Below, piece by piece: positions 41,444 through 51,340 of a stretch of DNA of 53,746 bases. Both the position numbers and the translations under genes were made by a program. The number at the start of each line of letters is the position of its first letter. Within the stretch, counting starts at the first letter, position 1. Location of the stretch: NCBI GenBank assembly GCA_030550175.1, contig JAUQPW010000028.1, positions 1 through 53,746 on the forward strand, read 5' to 3'. The notes under the pieces are model-generated. The model saw only the letters and a list, made by a program, of their open reading frames with translations. It had not been told where the DNA came from and searched no databases. Source of the DNA: a bacterium. GTDB lineage: Bacteria; Moduliflexota; Moduliflexia; Moduliflexales; JAUQPW01.

Positions 41444-42748
41444 TTATTCGTAGGCTTGCGCTAACAATTCTACAGGATGTAGAACCTCAGCCGACATTCC
41501 GTGCTTCTGAACTCCCATTCTAATTTGTAAGATACAACCTGGATTTCCCGTGGCAATGATATCTGCCTGGGTAGCTTTAATACAGGCCATTTTACGTTCT
41601 AGCAGCTTCATGGACATCTCAGGATGGGTAATATTGTAAATCCCGGCACTTCCACAGCACCAGTCTGCTTCTTTAAGCTCTACCAATTCCAGCCCGGGGA
41701 TCGACTCCAAGATGATACGCGGTTGTTTACTTATTTTCTGACCGTGGATGAGATGACAGGGATCGTCATAGGTCACCCGTTTACGAATCTCTTGGGTGGG
41801 TTTCTTGAAAGAAATTTTGACCAAAAACTCAGAAATATCCCGTACCTTTCGACTGAAGGTTTTGGCTTTCTCGGCATAGTTGGGGTCGTGCTCCAAAAGA
41901 ATGCCGTATTCTTTCAATGTGGAGCCACATCCGGCAGCATTGATGATAATAAAATCCACCCGAGCCCGCTCAAACACATCGATGTTGTTTCGGGCCATTT
42001 TCTTGGCTACTTCCCGGACTCCTCCATGAATATTCAACGCGCCACAGCAGTTTTGATATTTGGGGATGACCACTTCGCATCCGTTCTCGGTAAGAACTTT
42101 AAGGGTAGCCTGATGAATGAAGGGAAACATCTCGTTCATGACACAGCCCGAGATCAGGCCAACCCGATATTTTTTCTCCCCTTTAGCCGGGACGACTTCC
42201 GGTAGATTTCCTGCCGAGGCAGGAAGTGGTGGGAGCATCTGCTCCATCTGTTCCAGATCTCCCGGAAGTATTTTAAGAAGTCCGGAACGACGAACGAAAG
42301 ATTGCAGCCCGGACCGTTGATAAAACCGGAGCAGTGAAGCAAGAAGCTTAATCCGTTTGGGATAAGGGAAAATACCCTTAAAAACCGTATCCCGGATTAG
42401 TCTTGTAAGAAAAGGTCGCTTCCAATTCCGCTCGATCTGGCCTCGGGCTGCTTCCATGATTTCTCCAAAGTGGACCCCAGAGGGACAGGCGGTTTCGCAA
42501 GCCCGACAATCCAGACACAGGTACATATGGTCCACAAATTTCTCATTAATAGAAAGAATCCCATCTGCAACCGATTTGATTAAATAGATTCGTCCACGAG
42601 GAGAATCGGCTTCTACCCCAAGCTCCCGATAAGTAGGGCATTTCTGCAGGCAAAGTCCACAGTGGATACATCCCAAAATCCTATCGTAGTTGGGTGGATC
42701 TATGTTATCAAACCCTAAATTTAAAACCTTGGATTCTGCTGTCTCCAT
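41444..42748 (-). CDS. glcF: Glycolate oxidase iron-sulfur subunit
   Basis: 434 residues. Two [4Fe-4S] motifs lie near the N-terminus: CIHCGLCLQKCPTYRELG and CLDCRACETACPSGVHFG. Two CCG-type domains follow with NCCGALNIHGG and DWCCGSAGIYN, together with VTYDDPCHLIHGQKI. This is the GlcF layout, passing electrons from the flavin subunits to the quinone pool. It starts directly after the glcE stop with no gap. Confidence 0.93.
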   Translation of the reverse strand: METAESKVLNLGFDNIDPPNYDRILGCIHCGLCLQKCPTYRELGVEADSPRGRIYLIKSVADGILSINEKFVDHMYLCLDCRACETACPSGVHFGEIMEAARGQIERNWKRPFLTRLIRDTVFKGIFPYPKRIKLLASLLRFYQRSGLQSFVRRSGLLKILPGDLEQMEQMLPPLPASAGNLPEVVPAKGEKKYRVGLISGCVMNEMFPFIHQATLKVLTENGCEVVIPKYQNCCGALNIHGGVREVAKKMARNNIDVFERARVDFIIINAAGCGSTLKEYGILLEHDPNYAEKAKTFSRKVRDISEFLVKISFKKPTQEIRKRVTYDDPCHLIHGQKISKQPRIILESIPGLELVELKEADWCCGSAGIYNITHPEMSMKLLERKMACIKATQADIIATGNPGCILQIRMGVQKHGMSAEVLHPVELLAQAYE

Positions 42749-44092
42749 TTACAATCCTCCCACAAACCTCCCCGGATTTAAAATGTTATGGGGATCGAAT
42801 TGGGCTTTAATTCCCTGCATCAGGCGGAAACTACTTCCCGGGTGCCCCCAGATATCAATTCTTTCTTTCAAATCGATGGGGGCTAACTCCACGACCAGAT
42901 TTCCCCCCAGATTAACGGCCGAAGTTCTCAACTCCTCGATGATTTTAACCCATGTTTCCACCGGAGTCTCAGGCCGGGAAAAGTAAATATAGACGATTCC
43001 ATTTCCTGCATGGGCTTGAAGCAGGCCGGGGACTTCATACCTTTTTTCCATCTTATCGGCAATTTGAAAAAGTTCCCCGACGGTTTTAGGGGGGATACTG
43101 GCTTTACAGCTTAAGGTTGTACGGGTATGGGTGGTAGCCAGTGTGAAAAACTCCCGAATAGATCTCCGGAGTTTCCTTTCCACCTCTCCGGCTAAAATCA
43201 GGGTATCGGTTGCTCCGGATTCTTTACAAAACCTTTCCGCCTGGGTTACCTGCCGTTCGGCCGCTTCCGGTACCTCATCGGCCCCCATGGCTACGATGAA
43301 ACTATTTTCAGGGGTTTGAATCTTCATAACCCGGTTTAACAAGGTTCCGGCAGAGGGATTAAACAATTCCAGGAACGCCGGACTCAATTCAGATTTGAAA
43401 ATCCTGGTGACAGCTTCAAAGGCTGTTGAAAGGGACGGAAAGGCGGCCCATAGAGTTTTCTCCATCCGGGGGAGAGGACGAAGCTTAAAATTAGCCTCCA
43501 CAATTACCCCTAAAGTTCCTAAAGCCCCTATATAGAGCTTATTCATATCATATCCGGCGACATTTTTAACAACCTTACCCCCACCCTTGGTTACCATACC
43601 GCCGGGGTGAACCACCTTGATCCCGATAACCAGGTCTCGAGCCGTTCCATAGAGGAGTCTGCAAGGTCCAGAGGAGTTAGTGGACAAAATCCCACCGATG
43701 GTGGCCTTGGAAGCAAAGGGAGGATCCAATGCCAGAAATTGACCCCTTTGCGCAAGGGTACTCTGAAGATCTGCCAAAGTAATACCGGCCTGGGTCATCA
43801 CGGTTAGATCTGCCGGTTCGTATTCAAGTATTTGGTTCAGGCGGGTCAATGAAAGAACCAAATCAACCCTTTTGGGAATTCCCCCCAGATACACCTTCGT
43901 TCCACTTCCACGTGGAATAACACTTATCCCTTCTTTATCGGCCAGGGCCAGGATTTCAGAGACCTCTGGAATGGTACCCGGGAAAACAATGGCTTTGGGA
44001 ACCCGACCTTCTACCTTGTAGAGATCCACCTCTGAGGTCAAAAGGTGGGGTTCCCCAACTATATTGATAAGTTCCTTGATGATGTTATCCAA
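42749..44092 (-). CDS. glcE: Glycolate oxidase FAD-binding subunit
   Basis: 447 residues of the FAD_binding_4 (PCMH) family. AIVFPGTIPEVSEILALADK and VIPRGSGTKVYLGGIPKRVD form the N-terminal FAD site. ATIGGILSTNSSGPCRLLYG and VVKNVAGYDMNKLYIGALGT are the GlcE/GlcD flavin contacts. The C-terminus ends in DPHNILNPGRFVGGL, the usual closing motif. The only start that fits is TTG at 44092, as no ATG or GTG occurs near the N-terminus. It is 100 bases after glcD; that gap is very purine-rich on the coding strand. Confidence 0.9.
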   Translation of the reverse strand: MDNIIKELINIVGEPHLLTSEVDLYKVEGRVPKAIVFPGTIPEVSEILALADKEGISVIPRGSGTKVYLGGIPKRVDLVLSLTRLNQILEYEPADLTVMTQAGITLADLQSTLAQRGQFLALDPPFASKATIGGILSTNSSGPCRLLYGTARDLVIGIKVVHPGGMVTKGGGKVVKNVAGYDMNKLYIGALGTLGVIVEANFKLRPLPRMEKTLWAAFPSLSTAFEAVTRIFKSELSPAFLELFNPSAGTLLNRVMKIQTPENSFIVAMGADEVPEAAERQVTQAERFCKESGATDTLILAGEVERKLRRSIREFFTLATTHTRTTLSCKASIPPKTVGELFQIADKMEKRYEVPGLLQAHAGNGIVYIYFSRPETPVETWVKIIEELRTSAVNLGGNLVVELAPIDLKERIDIWGHPGSSFRLMQGIKAQFDPHNILNPGRFVGGL

Positions 44093-44192
44093 GATAAATG
44101 AGAATAGAAGAGTAAAAGAAGGAAAGAATAAGAAATCTACGATTCTTCCGTTCTTCCTTTCCCCTATTCTCCTCTCTGGAATTTTCTATTCT

Positions 44193-45617
44193 TTAAGCTA
44201 CTTTACCGTAAAACTTGGCTTCTGCACTGCAGCCTTTGGAGGTGGGAAAAACCTTTCCTGGATTCAGCAGATTATCCGGATTAAAAACGGCTTTAACCCG
44301 ACGCATGGCTTCTAAATCTTCAGGAGTAAAGATCCAGGGCATATAGTTGTTTTTTTCGATTCCGATACCGTGTTCTCCCGTGATACTTCCTCCCACGTCC
44401 ACGCAAACTTTGAGGATTTCCCTGCCTGCCTCCAGGGCCTTTTCCACCTGTTTTTTATCCCGAAGATCAAAGAGGATAAGCGGGTGAAGATTTCCATCTC
44501 CGGCATGGAAGACGTTGGGGATACGCAGTCCGTATTTTTGGGAGATTTCCGCTATTTTCCTTAAAACTTCTGGCAGTCGGGTTCTGGGGATTACGCCATC
44601 CTGGGTATAATAGGTAGGGGAGAGACGACCGATTGCACTAAAGGCGCCCTTACGGCCCTTCCAGATTATGGCCCGTTCTTCCTCAGAGCGGGCAACGCGA
44701 ACTTCTCGGACCCGATTTTCCTTACAAACCTGGATAATCTGATCTGCCAGCTCCTCCATTCCTTCCTTAAACCCATCCAGTTCAATAATGAGGACGGCCC
44801 CGGCATCCAGGGGATAACCGATTTGAGTGGCTGCCTCTACCGCTTGAATAACCAGATTATCCATCATTTCCAGAGCTCCCGGAATGATTCCCCGGGCAAT
44901 AATTCCCGAAACAGTACTGCTGGCGTCATCCACCGTATCAAAAATGCCCAGTAAGGTTTTAACCGCTTCCGGTTTACGCATAATGCGCACCATCGCTTTG
45001 GTTACCAATCCGAAAGTTCCTTCGGAGCCCACCAGAATTCCGGTTAAATCATAGCCCAGGGGATCTTCCATCTTACCCCCTACCTGGATCACCTCTCCAT
45101 CCGGCAAAACAACTTCCAGACCTAATACATGGTTGGTGGTGACTCCGTATTTCAGGGTGTGGGGCCCTCCGGAATTTTCGGCAATATTTCCACCGATTGT
45201 ACAGGAAGCCTGGCTCGAGGGATCCGGCACATAATAGTACCCCTGCTCTGAGAGTGCTTCACTGAGGTGTAAGTTAACAACCCCCGGTTCCACCACGGCC
45301 CGCTTATTTTCATAATCAATTTCCAGGATCCGGTTCATCTTACAAAACTCAATGATAATCCCTCCCTGGAGAGGTAAAGCTCCTCCGCTCAATCCCGTTC
45401 CGGCTCCACGACCGATGAAGGGAATTTTTTCTCGATGGGCAAACTTAACAATATCGACCACCTGTTGTGTAGAGGTGGGAAAAACAACCACATCGGGAGG
45501 AGCTTTATCGATGGTATGACCATCACATTCATAGACGATTAAATCCTCCCGGGCGGACAGAACATTCCCGACCCCGACAATCTTGGCCAATTCGGTGACC
45601 CATTTTTTCTTGTCCAT
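44193..45617 (-). CDS. glcD: Glycolate oxidase subunit GlcD (FAD-linked)
   Basis: 474 residues from the ATG at 45617 (ribosome site GGGGGT), chosen because the longer frame from 45746 reads through the promoter and lacks family similarity. VVVFPTSTQQVVDIVKFAHR, IPFIGRGAGTGLSGGALPLQ and CTIGGNIAENSGGPHTLKYG are the FAD-domain signatures. VFHAGDGNLHPLILFDLRDK lies in the substrate-side domain and the end is FNPDNLLNPGKVF. GlcD with GlcE and GlcF oxidises glycolate (or D-lactate) to glyoxylate. D-lactate dehydrogenase of the same family is the main alternative. It is first in the operon. Confidence 0.93.
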   Translation of the reverse strand: MDKKKWVTELAKIVGVGNVLSAREDLIVYECDGHTIDKAPPDVVVFPTSTQQVVDIVKFAHREKIPFIGRGAGTGLSGGALPLQGGIIIEFCKMNRILEIDYENKRAVVEPGVVNLHLSEALSEQGYYYVPDPSSQASCTIGGNIAENSGGPHTLKYGVTTNHVLGLEVVLPDGEVIQVGGKMEDPLGYDLTGILVGSEGTFGLVTKAMVRIMRKPEAVKTLLGIFDTVDDASSTVSGIIARGIIPGALEMMDNLVIQAVEAATQIGYPLDAGAVLIIELDGFKEGMEELADQIIQVCKENRVREVRVARSEEERAIIWKGRKGAFSAIGRLSPTYYTQDGVIPRTRLPEVLRKIAEISQKYGLRIPNVFHAGDGNLHPLILFDLRDKKQVEKALEAGREILKVCVDVGGSITGEHGIGIEKNNYMPWIFTPEDLEAMRRVKAVFNPDNLLNPGKVFPTSKGCSAEAKFYGKVA

Positions 45618-45669
45618 AAATACCCCCTGTTTAGTTTTTGGTTCCCTTGATAATCTAAGCCCTTTTACT

Positions 45670-45698
45670 ACGATATACTTGAAATGAATACCTGTCAA
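45670..45698 (-). promoter_or_regulatory. Promoter of the glcDEF operon
   Basis: On the reverse strand TTGACA (45698-45693) is followed after 17 bases by TATCGT (45675-45670); a TATATC two bases earlier is an alternative -10. The start would be near 45662, giving a 45-base leader before glcD. Confidence 0.55.
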
Positions 45699-45751
45699 TC
45701 CTTCTGTGGCCTTTTTGGGAAAATAATCCCCTTCTTCAACTATCAAATACC

Positions 45752-45780
45752 TTGACAGGAGGGAGGCCTTACCTTATACA
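45752..45780 (+). promoter_or_regulatory. Near-consensus promoter of selB, predicted (near-)leaderless
   Basis: TTGACA (45752-45757), exactly 17 bases, and TATACA (45775-45780). The expected start at 45786-45788 is 1-3 bases before the selB ATG at 45789. GGAGGGAGG lies in the spacer, 24 bases before the ATG, and would not be in the transcript. Confidence 0.7.
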
Positions 45781-45788
45781 TTTAAAGT

Positions 45789-47699
45789 ATGAAGCATATT
45801 ATTGTAGGAACCGCCGGGCATATCGATCATGGCAAAACGGCCCTTGTCAAAGCTTTAACCGGTATTGATACCGATCGACTTAAGGAGGAAAAAGAACGCG
45901 GAATTACCATTGATTTAGGATTTGCTTTTCTTCGCCTCTCCCCGGAAATCGAATTGGGAATTATAGATGTTCCCGGTCACGAGAAGTTTGTAAAAAATAT
46001 GCTGGCCGGGGTGGGGGGAATTGATCTGGCCCTTTTAGTCATTGCAGCCGATGAAGGGGTCATGCCTCAAACGGAGGAACATCTTGCCATTTGTCAACTC
46101 CTTCAAATCCAACGGGGGATAGTGGCTTTGACAAAGTCCGATCTGGTCGATGAAGAATGGCTGGAACTGGTTATAGAAGATGTAAAAAATTTTATAAAGG
46201 GTTCCTTCCTGGAAAATGCCCCCATTGTTCCTGTCTCTTCTAAAACAGGGGCCGGAATCGATCAACTCAAGGGAGAGTTGGAAAAACTGGCCCTTCAAGT
46301 GCGGCCTCGAAATGCGGCGGGCATTTTTCGTCTTCCCATCGATCGGGTTTTTACCGTTAAAGGGTTCGGTACGGTCGTGACGGGTACCTTAATCTCCGGG
46401 GTCGTTCAGATCGAGGATACCCTGGAGGTTTTACCCAAGAAGCTAAAAGCCCGGGTCCGGGGAATACAAACCTATAACCAGAGTGTTCAAAAAGCCTGGG
46501 CCGGGCAACGTACTGCCCTGAATTTGCACGGGCTTGAAAAAGCAAACCTGGAACGCGGAGACGTATTAATAGAACCCGATCTGGTTGAAGCCACCTATAT
46601 GCTCGACGTCCACCTCCAGCTTCTGGCAAAAGCCGATAAACCTCTTAAAAATAGGGCACGGGTTCGGTTCCATGTAGGAACCAGTGAAATTATGGCCCGG
46701 GTCATTCTCCTGGATCGCGAAGAATTGGAGCCGGGTCAGGAAACTTTTGCACAAATCCATCTGGAAGCACCCGGAGTCGTTTTGGCCGGGGATCGTTATG
46801 TGATCCGCAGTTACTCTTCGGTCATCACCATAGGTGGAGGAGAGATCCTCAATCCCCATCCCCAAAAACACAAACGGTTCGCCGCGCAACCTCTGAAAGA
46901 TCTCAGAACACTCAAAGAAGGTTCTTTGGATCAGGTGATAGAAGTTTATGCCCGATGGAATCGATGGAAGCCCGTCAACGTGCAAACCCTTTTAGGTCAA
47001 ATAACCGCCTCAAAGCAAAATATCCAGTCTGAGTTGGAAAAGCTATCGGAACAGGGAAAACTGGTTCTCATCGACCCGGAAGCTCGAGTCTTTATCCATC
47101 GAGATACCTATGAAGAATTGAAAGGAATGGTTCAGACCTACTTGAAAGATTTCCATGCCAAATATCCTTTAAAATTGGGAATGTCCAAGGAGGAACTCCG
47201 AAGCAAGCTTCCGGAAGAGCTCCCTGTTCAGGTTTTCAATAAAGTTTTAGAAGAGCAGACAGAAGCCGGGATCTTGACCGTGGATAAAAAAATAGTTCGA
47301 TTAAGTACCCACCATATCCAGTTATCCCCGGAACAGGAGCAAATCCGGCGCAAACTTGAAGAGATCTATTTATCAGGAGGATTTCAACCCCCCAACTATG
47401 AAGAGGTTTTAGAAAAAATCGGCGGAAATAGAGAGCTTGTCGGCGAGATCTTTCAATTTCTCCTGGAAGTTGGAATCCTTATTCGGGTTCGAGAACCCAT
47501 CTTTTATCATCAAAGTAAGCTGGAAGAGATTAAATCCACCGTGATCCAATTCTTAAAGGACAAAGGGAGTATTGAGGTGGGGATCTTAAAAGATCTCCTA
47601 GGTATCAGCCGAAAGTATGCCATTCCCCTGTTGGAATACTTTGATTCGCTGGGTTTAACGATCCGAAAGGGTGATATCAGGGTTCTGAGGGAGTTATAA
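45789..47699 (+). CDS. selB: Selenocysteine-specific elongation factor SelB
   Basis: 636 residues. The GTPase domain has [20 protein letters not shown] (G1), [10 protein letters not shown] (G2), [20 protein letters not shown] (G3) and ALTKSDLVD (G4). EF-Tu-like domains II and III follow ([20 protein letters not shown]). The C-terminal half (about 380-636) holds the winged-helix repeats that bind the SECIS hairpin, for example [20 protein letters not shown] and [20 protein letters not shown]. SelB delivers Sec-tRNA at UGA codons, so the organism probably makes selenoproteins. I found no selA, selC, selD or clear selenoprotein in the window. It is divergent from glcD. Confidence 0.95.
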   Translation: MKHIIVGTAGHIDHGKTALVKALTGIDTDRLKEEKERGITIDLGFAFLRLSPEIELGIIDVPGHEKFVKNMLAGVGGIDLALLVIAADEGVMPQTEEHLAICQLLQIQRGIVALTKSDLVDEEWLELVIEDVKNFIKGSFLENAPIVPVSSKTGAGIDQLKGELEKLALQVRPRNAAGIFRLPIDRVFTVKGFGTVVTGTLISGVVQIEDTLEVLPKKLKARVRGIQTYNQSVQKAWAGQRTALNLHGLEKANLERGDVLIEPDLVEATYMLDVHLQLLAKADKPLKNRARVRFHVGTSEIMARVILLDREELEPGQETFAQIHLEAPGVVLAGDRYVIRSYSSVITIGGGEILNPHPQKHKRFAAQPLKDLRTLKEGSLDQVIEVYARWNRWKPVNVQTLLGQITASKQNIQSELEKLSEQGKLVLIDPEARVFIHRDTYEELKGMVQTYLKDFHAKYPLKLGMSKEELRSKLPEELPVQVFNKVLEEQTEAGILTVDKKIVRLSTHHIQLSPEQEQIRRKLEEIYLSGGFQPPNYEEVLEKIGGNRELVGEIFQFLLEVGILIRVREPIFYHQSKLEEIKSTVIQFLKDKGSIEVGILKDLLGISRKYAIPLLEYFDSLGLTIRKGDIRVLREL

Positions 47700-48746
47700 T
47701 TTTTTAAAGATCAATTTTACCTTTTCACCTATTAAAATCACATCATTATCCGATAAAGCGTATTCCTTAATTTTCTTTCCGTTAACAAACGTTCCGTTCG
47801 CACTTCCCAGGTCCCGAATGATAACCTGTCCGTTTTCAAAACTTATTTTGGCATGGTATCGGGAGATTGAATCCTGATCGATTCTCAAGGTGTTATCTTT
47901 GGCCCGTCCAATGGTTAAGGATTCTTCCGGTAGAATCATAAAAGGCTTATCTTCCTGACCTTCTTCCTTAAGGATTACAAAGGCCTGTTCCGATTCGACC
48001 ATTTGTTCTAAATCGATATCTTCCTCCACGTCGGTCAATTCTGTTTCGGAAAACTCATTCTCGGAAGACATCCTTTGGGTAGCACTAAAATTGAACTCGA
48101 ATTCCTCCTCTTCGAGAAGCTCCGATGAAGTCGGCGAGACAGCTTTCTGGGCAACCCCGGCTTCCTCTTCAGCCGGTTGAAAAGAGGATTCTTTAGCTTC
48201 TTCAGAGGGTATTTCAAAGTCTTCCAGTTCGAGGGGTAGAGTTTCCACAGGTTCTGTAACCTCTTGTTGAAGGTTCAGAATGAGTCGATAAAAGGCTAAT
48301 TTATCTGAAAGGGCCTGCAATTTTTCCTTTTGATCTTTTAGGAAATTAATCTTATCCGAAGCCAGGGAAAGAAAGGCGGCTTTTGTATATTCTCCCACCA
48401 TGCAACGAAATTTGAGTTCTTCATATTCAAAAGCGACCGGCTTAACAATCTCTACCAGTTCATCCCGTTTCCGGAGCATCAGGTCCATTTCATCCTTTAA
48501 CTTTTTCTCTTTTTCTTCATGTTCGGCGGCGATTTCTTGCAATCTTTTCTGATAATCATTCTTAACCTTTTCGTAGGTAATGGGAGAGACTTTACTCTTA
48601 TAACGTTCTGCTTTGGTCAGGTAAGAGGAGAGTTGATTTTTTTGGGATCGAAGTTCGTGGAGCCTTTTTATAAAACCCTCGTCGGAGAGGGTGATACCTA
48701 GCTTAGCTAAGACTTCTGTGGCTTTTTTAAAAGGATTTGTGGACAT
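47694..48746 (-). CDS. FHA domain protein with long N-terminal coiled coil
   Basis: 350 residues. The first half is helical and charged (KNDYQKRLQEIAAEHEEKEK and similar), likely a coiled coil. An acidic Glu-rich spacer (about 175-250) is followed by a C-terminal FHA domain. That domain carries LTIGRAKDNTLRIDQDSISR, YHAKISFENGQVIIRDLGSA and NGTFVNGKKI, the phosphothreonine-binding Gly-Arg, Ser-x-x-His and Asn-Gly motifs. It would bind phosphorylated partners, but none is obvious here. Its stop overlaps that of selB by 6 bases in convergent orientation. It lies 66 bases after hppA on the same strand. Confidence 0.9.
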   Translation of the reverse strand: MSTNPFKKATEVLAKLGITLSDEGFIKRLHELRSQKNQLSSYLTKAERYKSKVSPITYEKVKNDYQKRLQEIAAEHEEKEKKLKDEMDLMLRKRDELVEIVKPVAFEYEELKFRCMVGEYTKAAFLSLASDKINFLKDQKEKLQALSDKLAFYRLILNLQQEVTEPVETLPLELEDFEIPSEEAKESSFQPAEEEAGVAQKAVSPTSSELLEEEEFEFNFSATQRMSSENEFSETELTDVEEDIDLEQMVESEQAFVILKEEGQEDKPFMILPEESLTIGRAKDNTLRIDQDSISRYHAKISFENGQVIIRDLGSANGTFVNGKKIKEYALSDNDVILIGEKVKLIFKKL

Positions 48747-48756
48747 AATTTTGTCT

Positions 48757-48810
48757 GTTATTCGTTGTCCGTCGTTGGCTGTTAGTTAGTAGCAACGGAC
48801 AACGAACAAC
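48757..48810 (-). terminator. Long hairpin between hppA and the FHA gene (repeat-like)
   Basis: GTTATTCGTTGTCCGTC (48757-48773) pairs with AACGGACAACGAACAAC (48794-48810) with two mismatched pairs and a 20-base loop. It sits 2 bases after the hppA stop. It may end hppA transcription or be a dispersed repeat; no T run follows. Confidence 0.5.
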
Positions 48811-48812
48811 GA

Positions 48813-50879
48813 TTAAACAAACAAGGGAGCCAGTACCAGCGTTATGGTGCTAAGCAACTTAATCAGCACGTGGAGCGAAGGACCGGCCGTATCTTTAAGG
48901 GGATCTCCGACCGTATCACCGACCACAGCAGCTTTATGGGCATCCGATTTTTTACCACCATATACCCCTGTTTCAATATACTTTTTGGCATTGTCCCAGG
49001 CTCCTCCCCCGTTGTTCATGATGGTGGCGGCAAGGATACCGGCAATGGTTCCGATCATGAGAAGCGCCGCAACGGCCTCTGCCCCTAAACCCACCATTCG
49101 GAAGAGAAGACCCACCACAACCGGCATTCCTACGGCCAGAACACCGGGTAATACCATTTCTTTTAAAGCTCCCAGTGTCACGATATCCACACACCGGGCA
49201 TAATTCGGCTTAGCTTTTCCTTTCAGAATTTCCGGATTCTCTTTAAACTGGGCGCGAACATCGTTAATAACGTAGTAAGCTGCTTTTCCCACAGCCCGGA
49301 TAGCGAGTCCACTGAACAGGAATACCAGCATGGCCCCCAAAAGCCCTCCGATAAATACTTCCACTTTAGCGATATCTACCGAATGGAAAGGTTTACCGGT
49401 GATATGGGCAACCTCATCCAGATAGGCTGAAAAAAGTAAGAAAGCGGCGAGGGCTGCGCTTCCAATGGCATATCCTTTGGTGAGGGCCTTGGTGGTATTC
49501 CCAACGGCATCCAATCGATCGGTTTTCCTGCGGACTTCATCAGGTTGTTGGGACATTTCAATAATGCCACCGGCGTTATCTGTAATAGGACCAAAGGTAT
49601 CCATGGCTAAGATATAGGCACACGTGGCCAGCATACCCATGGTAGCCACCGCCGTTCCGTACAACCCGCCCCCTTCCATTCCTTTTTGCCCACAGTAATA
49701 GGAAAAGAGGATGGCGGCAGAAATAACCACCACAGGAAGTGCCGTACACTCCAGAGCAACAGACAGTCCTGTAATAATATTCGTAGCTGGTCCGGTTTGA
49801 GAAGCCTGGGCAATTTCTTTAACTGGCCGATATTTGTATTCGGTATAGTATTGGGTGATATAAACAAAGGCAATGCTGGTCAAAATCCCTATAAAACCTG
49901 CTAGAAAGAACCAGAGATTGTTTTTGAGCATCGTTGCGGTTGCAATATAAAAACCGATCGTGGCCAGAACAGCCGTTACGTAATAGCCCTTATTGAGGGC
50001 TTTCATAGGATCTCCCTGTTCATCGGTTTTAACCACCATGACGCCTACCATACTGGCAATGAGCCCAAAAGCTCGGGCTAGGAGGGGAAATAAAATTCCC
50101 TTGATTCCAAAGTGGGGAAATAAAGCAACTCCCAAAATCATGGCACCGATGTTTTCTGCCGCAGTGGATTCAAAAAGATCGGCCCCACGACCGGCACAAT
50201 CTCCCACGTTATCACCGACCAGATCTGCAATAACAGCCGGATTTCTCGGATCATCCTCAGGAATTCCAACCTCTACCTTTCCAACCAAATCTGCTCCAAC
50301 ATCCGCAGCCTTGGTGTAAATACCTCCTCCCAATTGAGCAAATAGGGCCACAAAACTGGCTCCAAATCCATAACCTACTATTAAAAAAGGAACCTTTTGA
50401 GGATCCAATAAACCGCCATAGAGAAGGAAAAGCCCCCCGACTCCCAGAAGACTCATGGCAACGACCGTAATTCCAGAAACCGCTCCCCCCCTCAAGGCAA
50501 TAATAAGCGCATTATTTAAACTGGTCAGCGCAGCATTGGCCGTACGGATATTGGCACGGACTGAAACGTACATCCCGATGTACCCGGCCAGGGCAGAACA
50601 ACCGGCTCCTAAAAAAAAGGCAAAGGTGGTTTTAACCGCCAGATTCCAGTCCTCTTTCAAGAATCCATAGAGTAGAAGGATCAGTAAGCCTAAAGCCCCA
50701 CTGAGAATCGCAATGGTTTTATATTGCCTCTTCAAGAAAGCTTCTGCCCCTTCACGTATAGCATTAGATATTTCTTGCATTTCATACTTGCCAGTACCCT
50801 GAGCTAAAACAAACCGGGCCAGATACCAAGCAAAACCTAATCCAAGGATACTAATGGCTAAAACTATCAGCAAGGTCAT
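48813..50879 (-). CDS. hppA: Membrane-bound proton-translocating pyrophosphatase (K+-independent type)
   Basis: 688 residues with about 15-16 membrane helices. GIYTKAADVGADLVGKVEVG, then PEDDPRNPAVIADLVGDNVG and DCAGRGADLFES, hold the substrate and Mg2+-binding Asp residues. GNTTKALTKGYAIGSAAL (about residue 460) has Lys where K+-dependent enzymes have Ala, so this is the K+-independent H+-pumping class. KAAVVGDTVGDPLKDTAGPS is the C-terminal acidic motif. It uses pyrophosphate hydrolysis to pump protons across the inner membrane. It starts after AAGGAG at good spacing, with a small palindrome TATCGT-TACT-ACGATA just upstream (50903-50918). Confidence 0.97.
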   Translation of the reverse strand: MTLLIVLAISILGLGFAWYLARFVLAQGTGKYEMQEISNAIREGAEAFLKRQYKTIAILSGALGLLILLLYGFLKEDWNLAVKTTFAFFLGAGCSALAGYIGMYVSVRANIRTANAALTSLNNALIIALRGGAVSGITVVAMSLLGVGGLFLLYGGLLDPQKVPFLIVGYGFGASFVALFAQLGGGIYTKAADVGADLVGKVEVGIPEDDPRNPAVIADLVGDNVGDCAGRGADLFESTAAENIGAMILGVALFPHFGIKGILFPLLARAFGLIASMVGVMVVKTDEQGDPMKALNKGYYVTAVLATIGFYIATATMLKNNLWFFLAGFIGILTSIAFVYITQYYTEYKYRPVKEIAQASQTGPATNIITGLSVALECTALPVVVISAAILFSYYCGQKGMEGGGLYGTAVATMGMLATCAYILAMDTFGPITDNAGGIIEMSQQPDEVRRKTDRLDAVGNTTKALTKGYAIGSAALAAFLLFSAYLDEVAHITGKPFHSVDIAKVEVFIGGLLGAMLVFLFSGLAIRAVGKAAYYVINDVRAQFKENPEILKGKAKPNYARCVDIVTLGALKEMVLPGVLAVGMPVVVGLLFRMVGLGAEAVAALLMIGTIAGILAATIMNNGGGAWDNAKKYIETGVYGGKKSDAHKAAVVGDTVGDPLKDTAGPSLHVLIKLLSTITLVLAPLFV

Positions 50880-51156
50880 AATAATCTCCTTATGTTTCTC
50901 CTTATCGTTACTACGATATGTGAGTAGCTATTGAGTTTTATTTAAATAGAAGATTTTTGAATTTAAACACCCAGATTATTTTAAGACACTCGACGCAGGA
51001 TAAGAAACAGAGCAGCTTTGTGCAAAACCCTTTATATTATACATCCTTTTACCTATAAGAGTCTAGAATTTTGTTTAAGAATTTTGTATCCCCCTTTCTG
51101 GGACTATGGGAAGACCCCATCTCTTACCGCACCTGTTGAAGCTTTTGTGAAAAATC

Positions 51157-51185
51157 TTGACTTCAAACAGAGATTTGGATACACT
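51157..51185 (+). promoter_or_regulatory. Promoter of the PaaK-like gene
   Basis: TTGACT (51157-51162), a 17-base spacer and TACACT (51180-51185). The predicted start is near 51192, leaving a leader of about 150 bases. An open frame crossing this promoter (51018-51272) has no ribosome site or recognised motif and is not called. The rest of 50880-51340 holds no gene. Confidence 0.6.
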
Positions 51186-51340
51186 TGTCTACAGGCTGAA
51201 ACCGTTTATTTCGTAATCATGGAAAAACGCCATGGGGACGACTCGAAAATGGGAATCAGGGATGCTTTTTAATCTCGGTTAATTAAATTTATTTATTCTT
51301 TGGAAAGAAAACCGGTTTCAAAGATAGGAAAAGAAGAAAT

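Noticed and set aside
45618..45746. Longer N-terminus for GlcD
   Set aside because: The extension is translated promoter DNA. The ATG at 45617 has a ribosome site and matches family length.
51018..51272. 84-codon + strand frame before the PaaK-like gene
   Set aside because: Crosses the probable promoter, has no ribosome site, and shows no motif.
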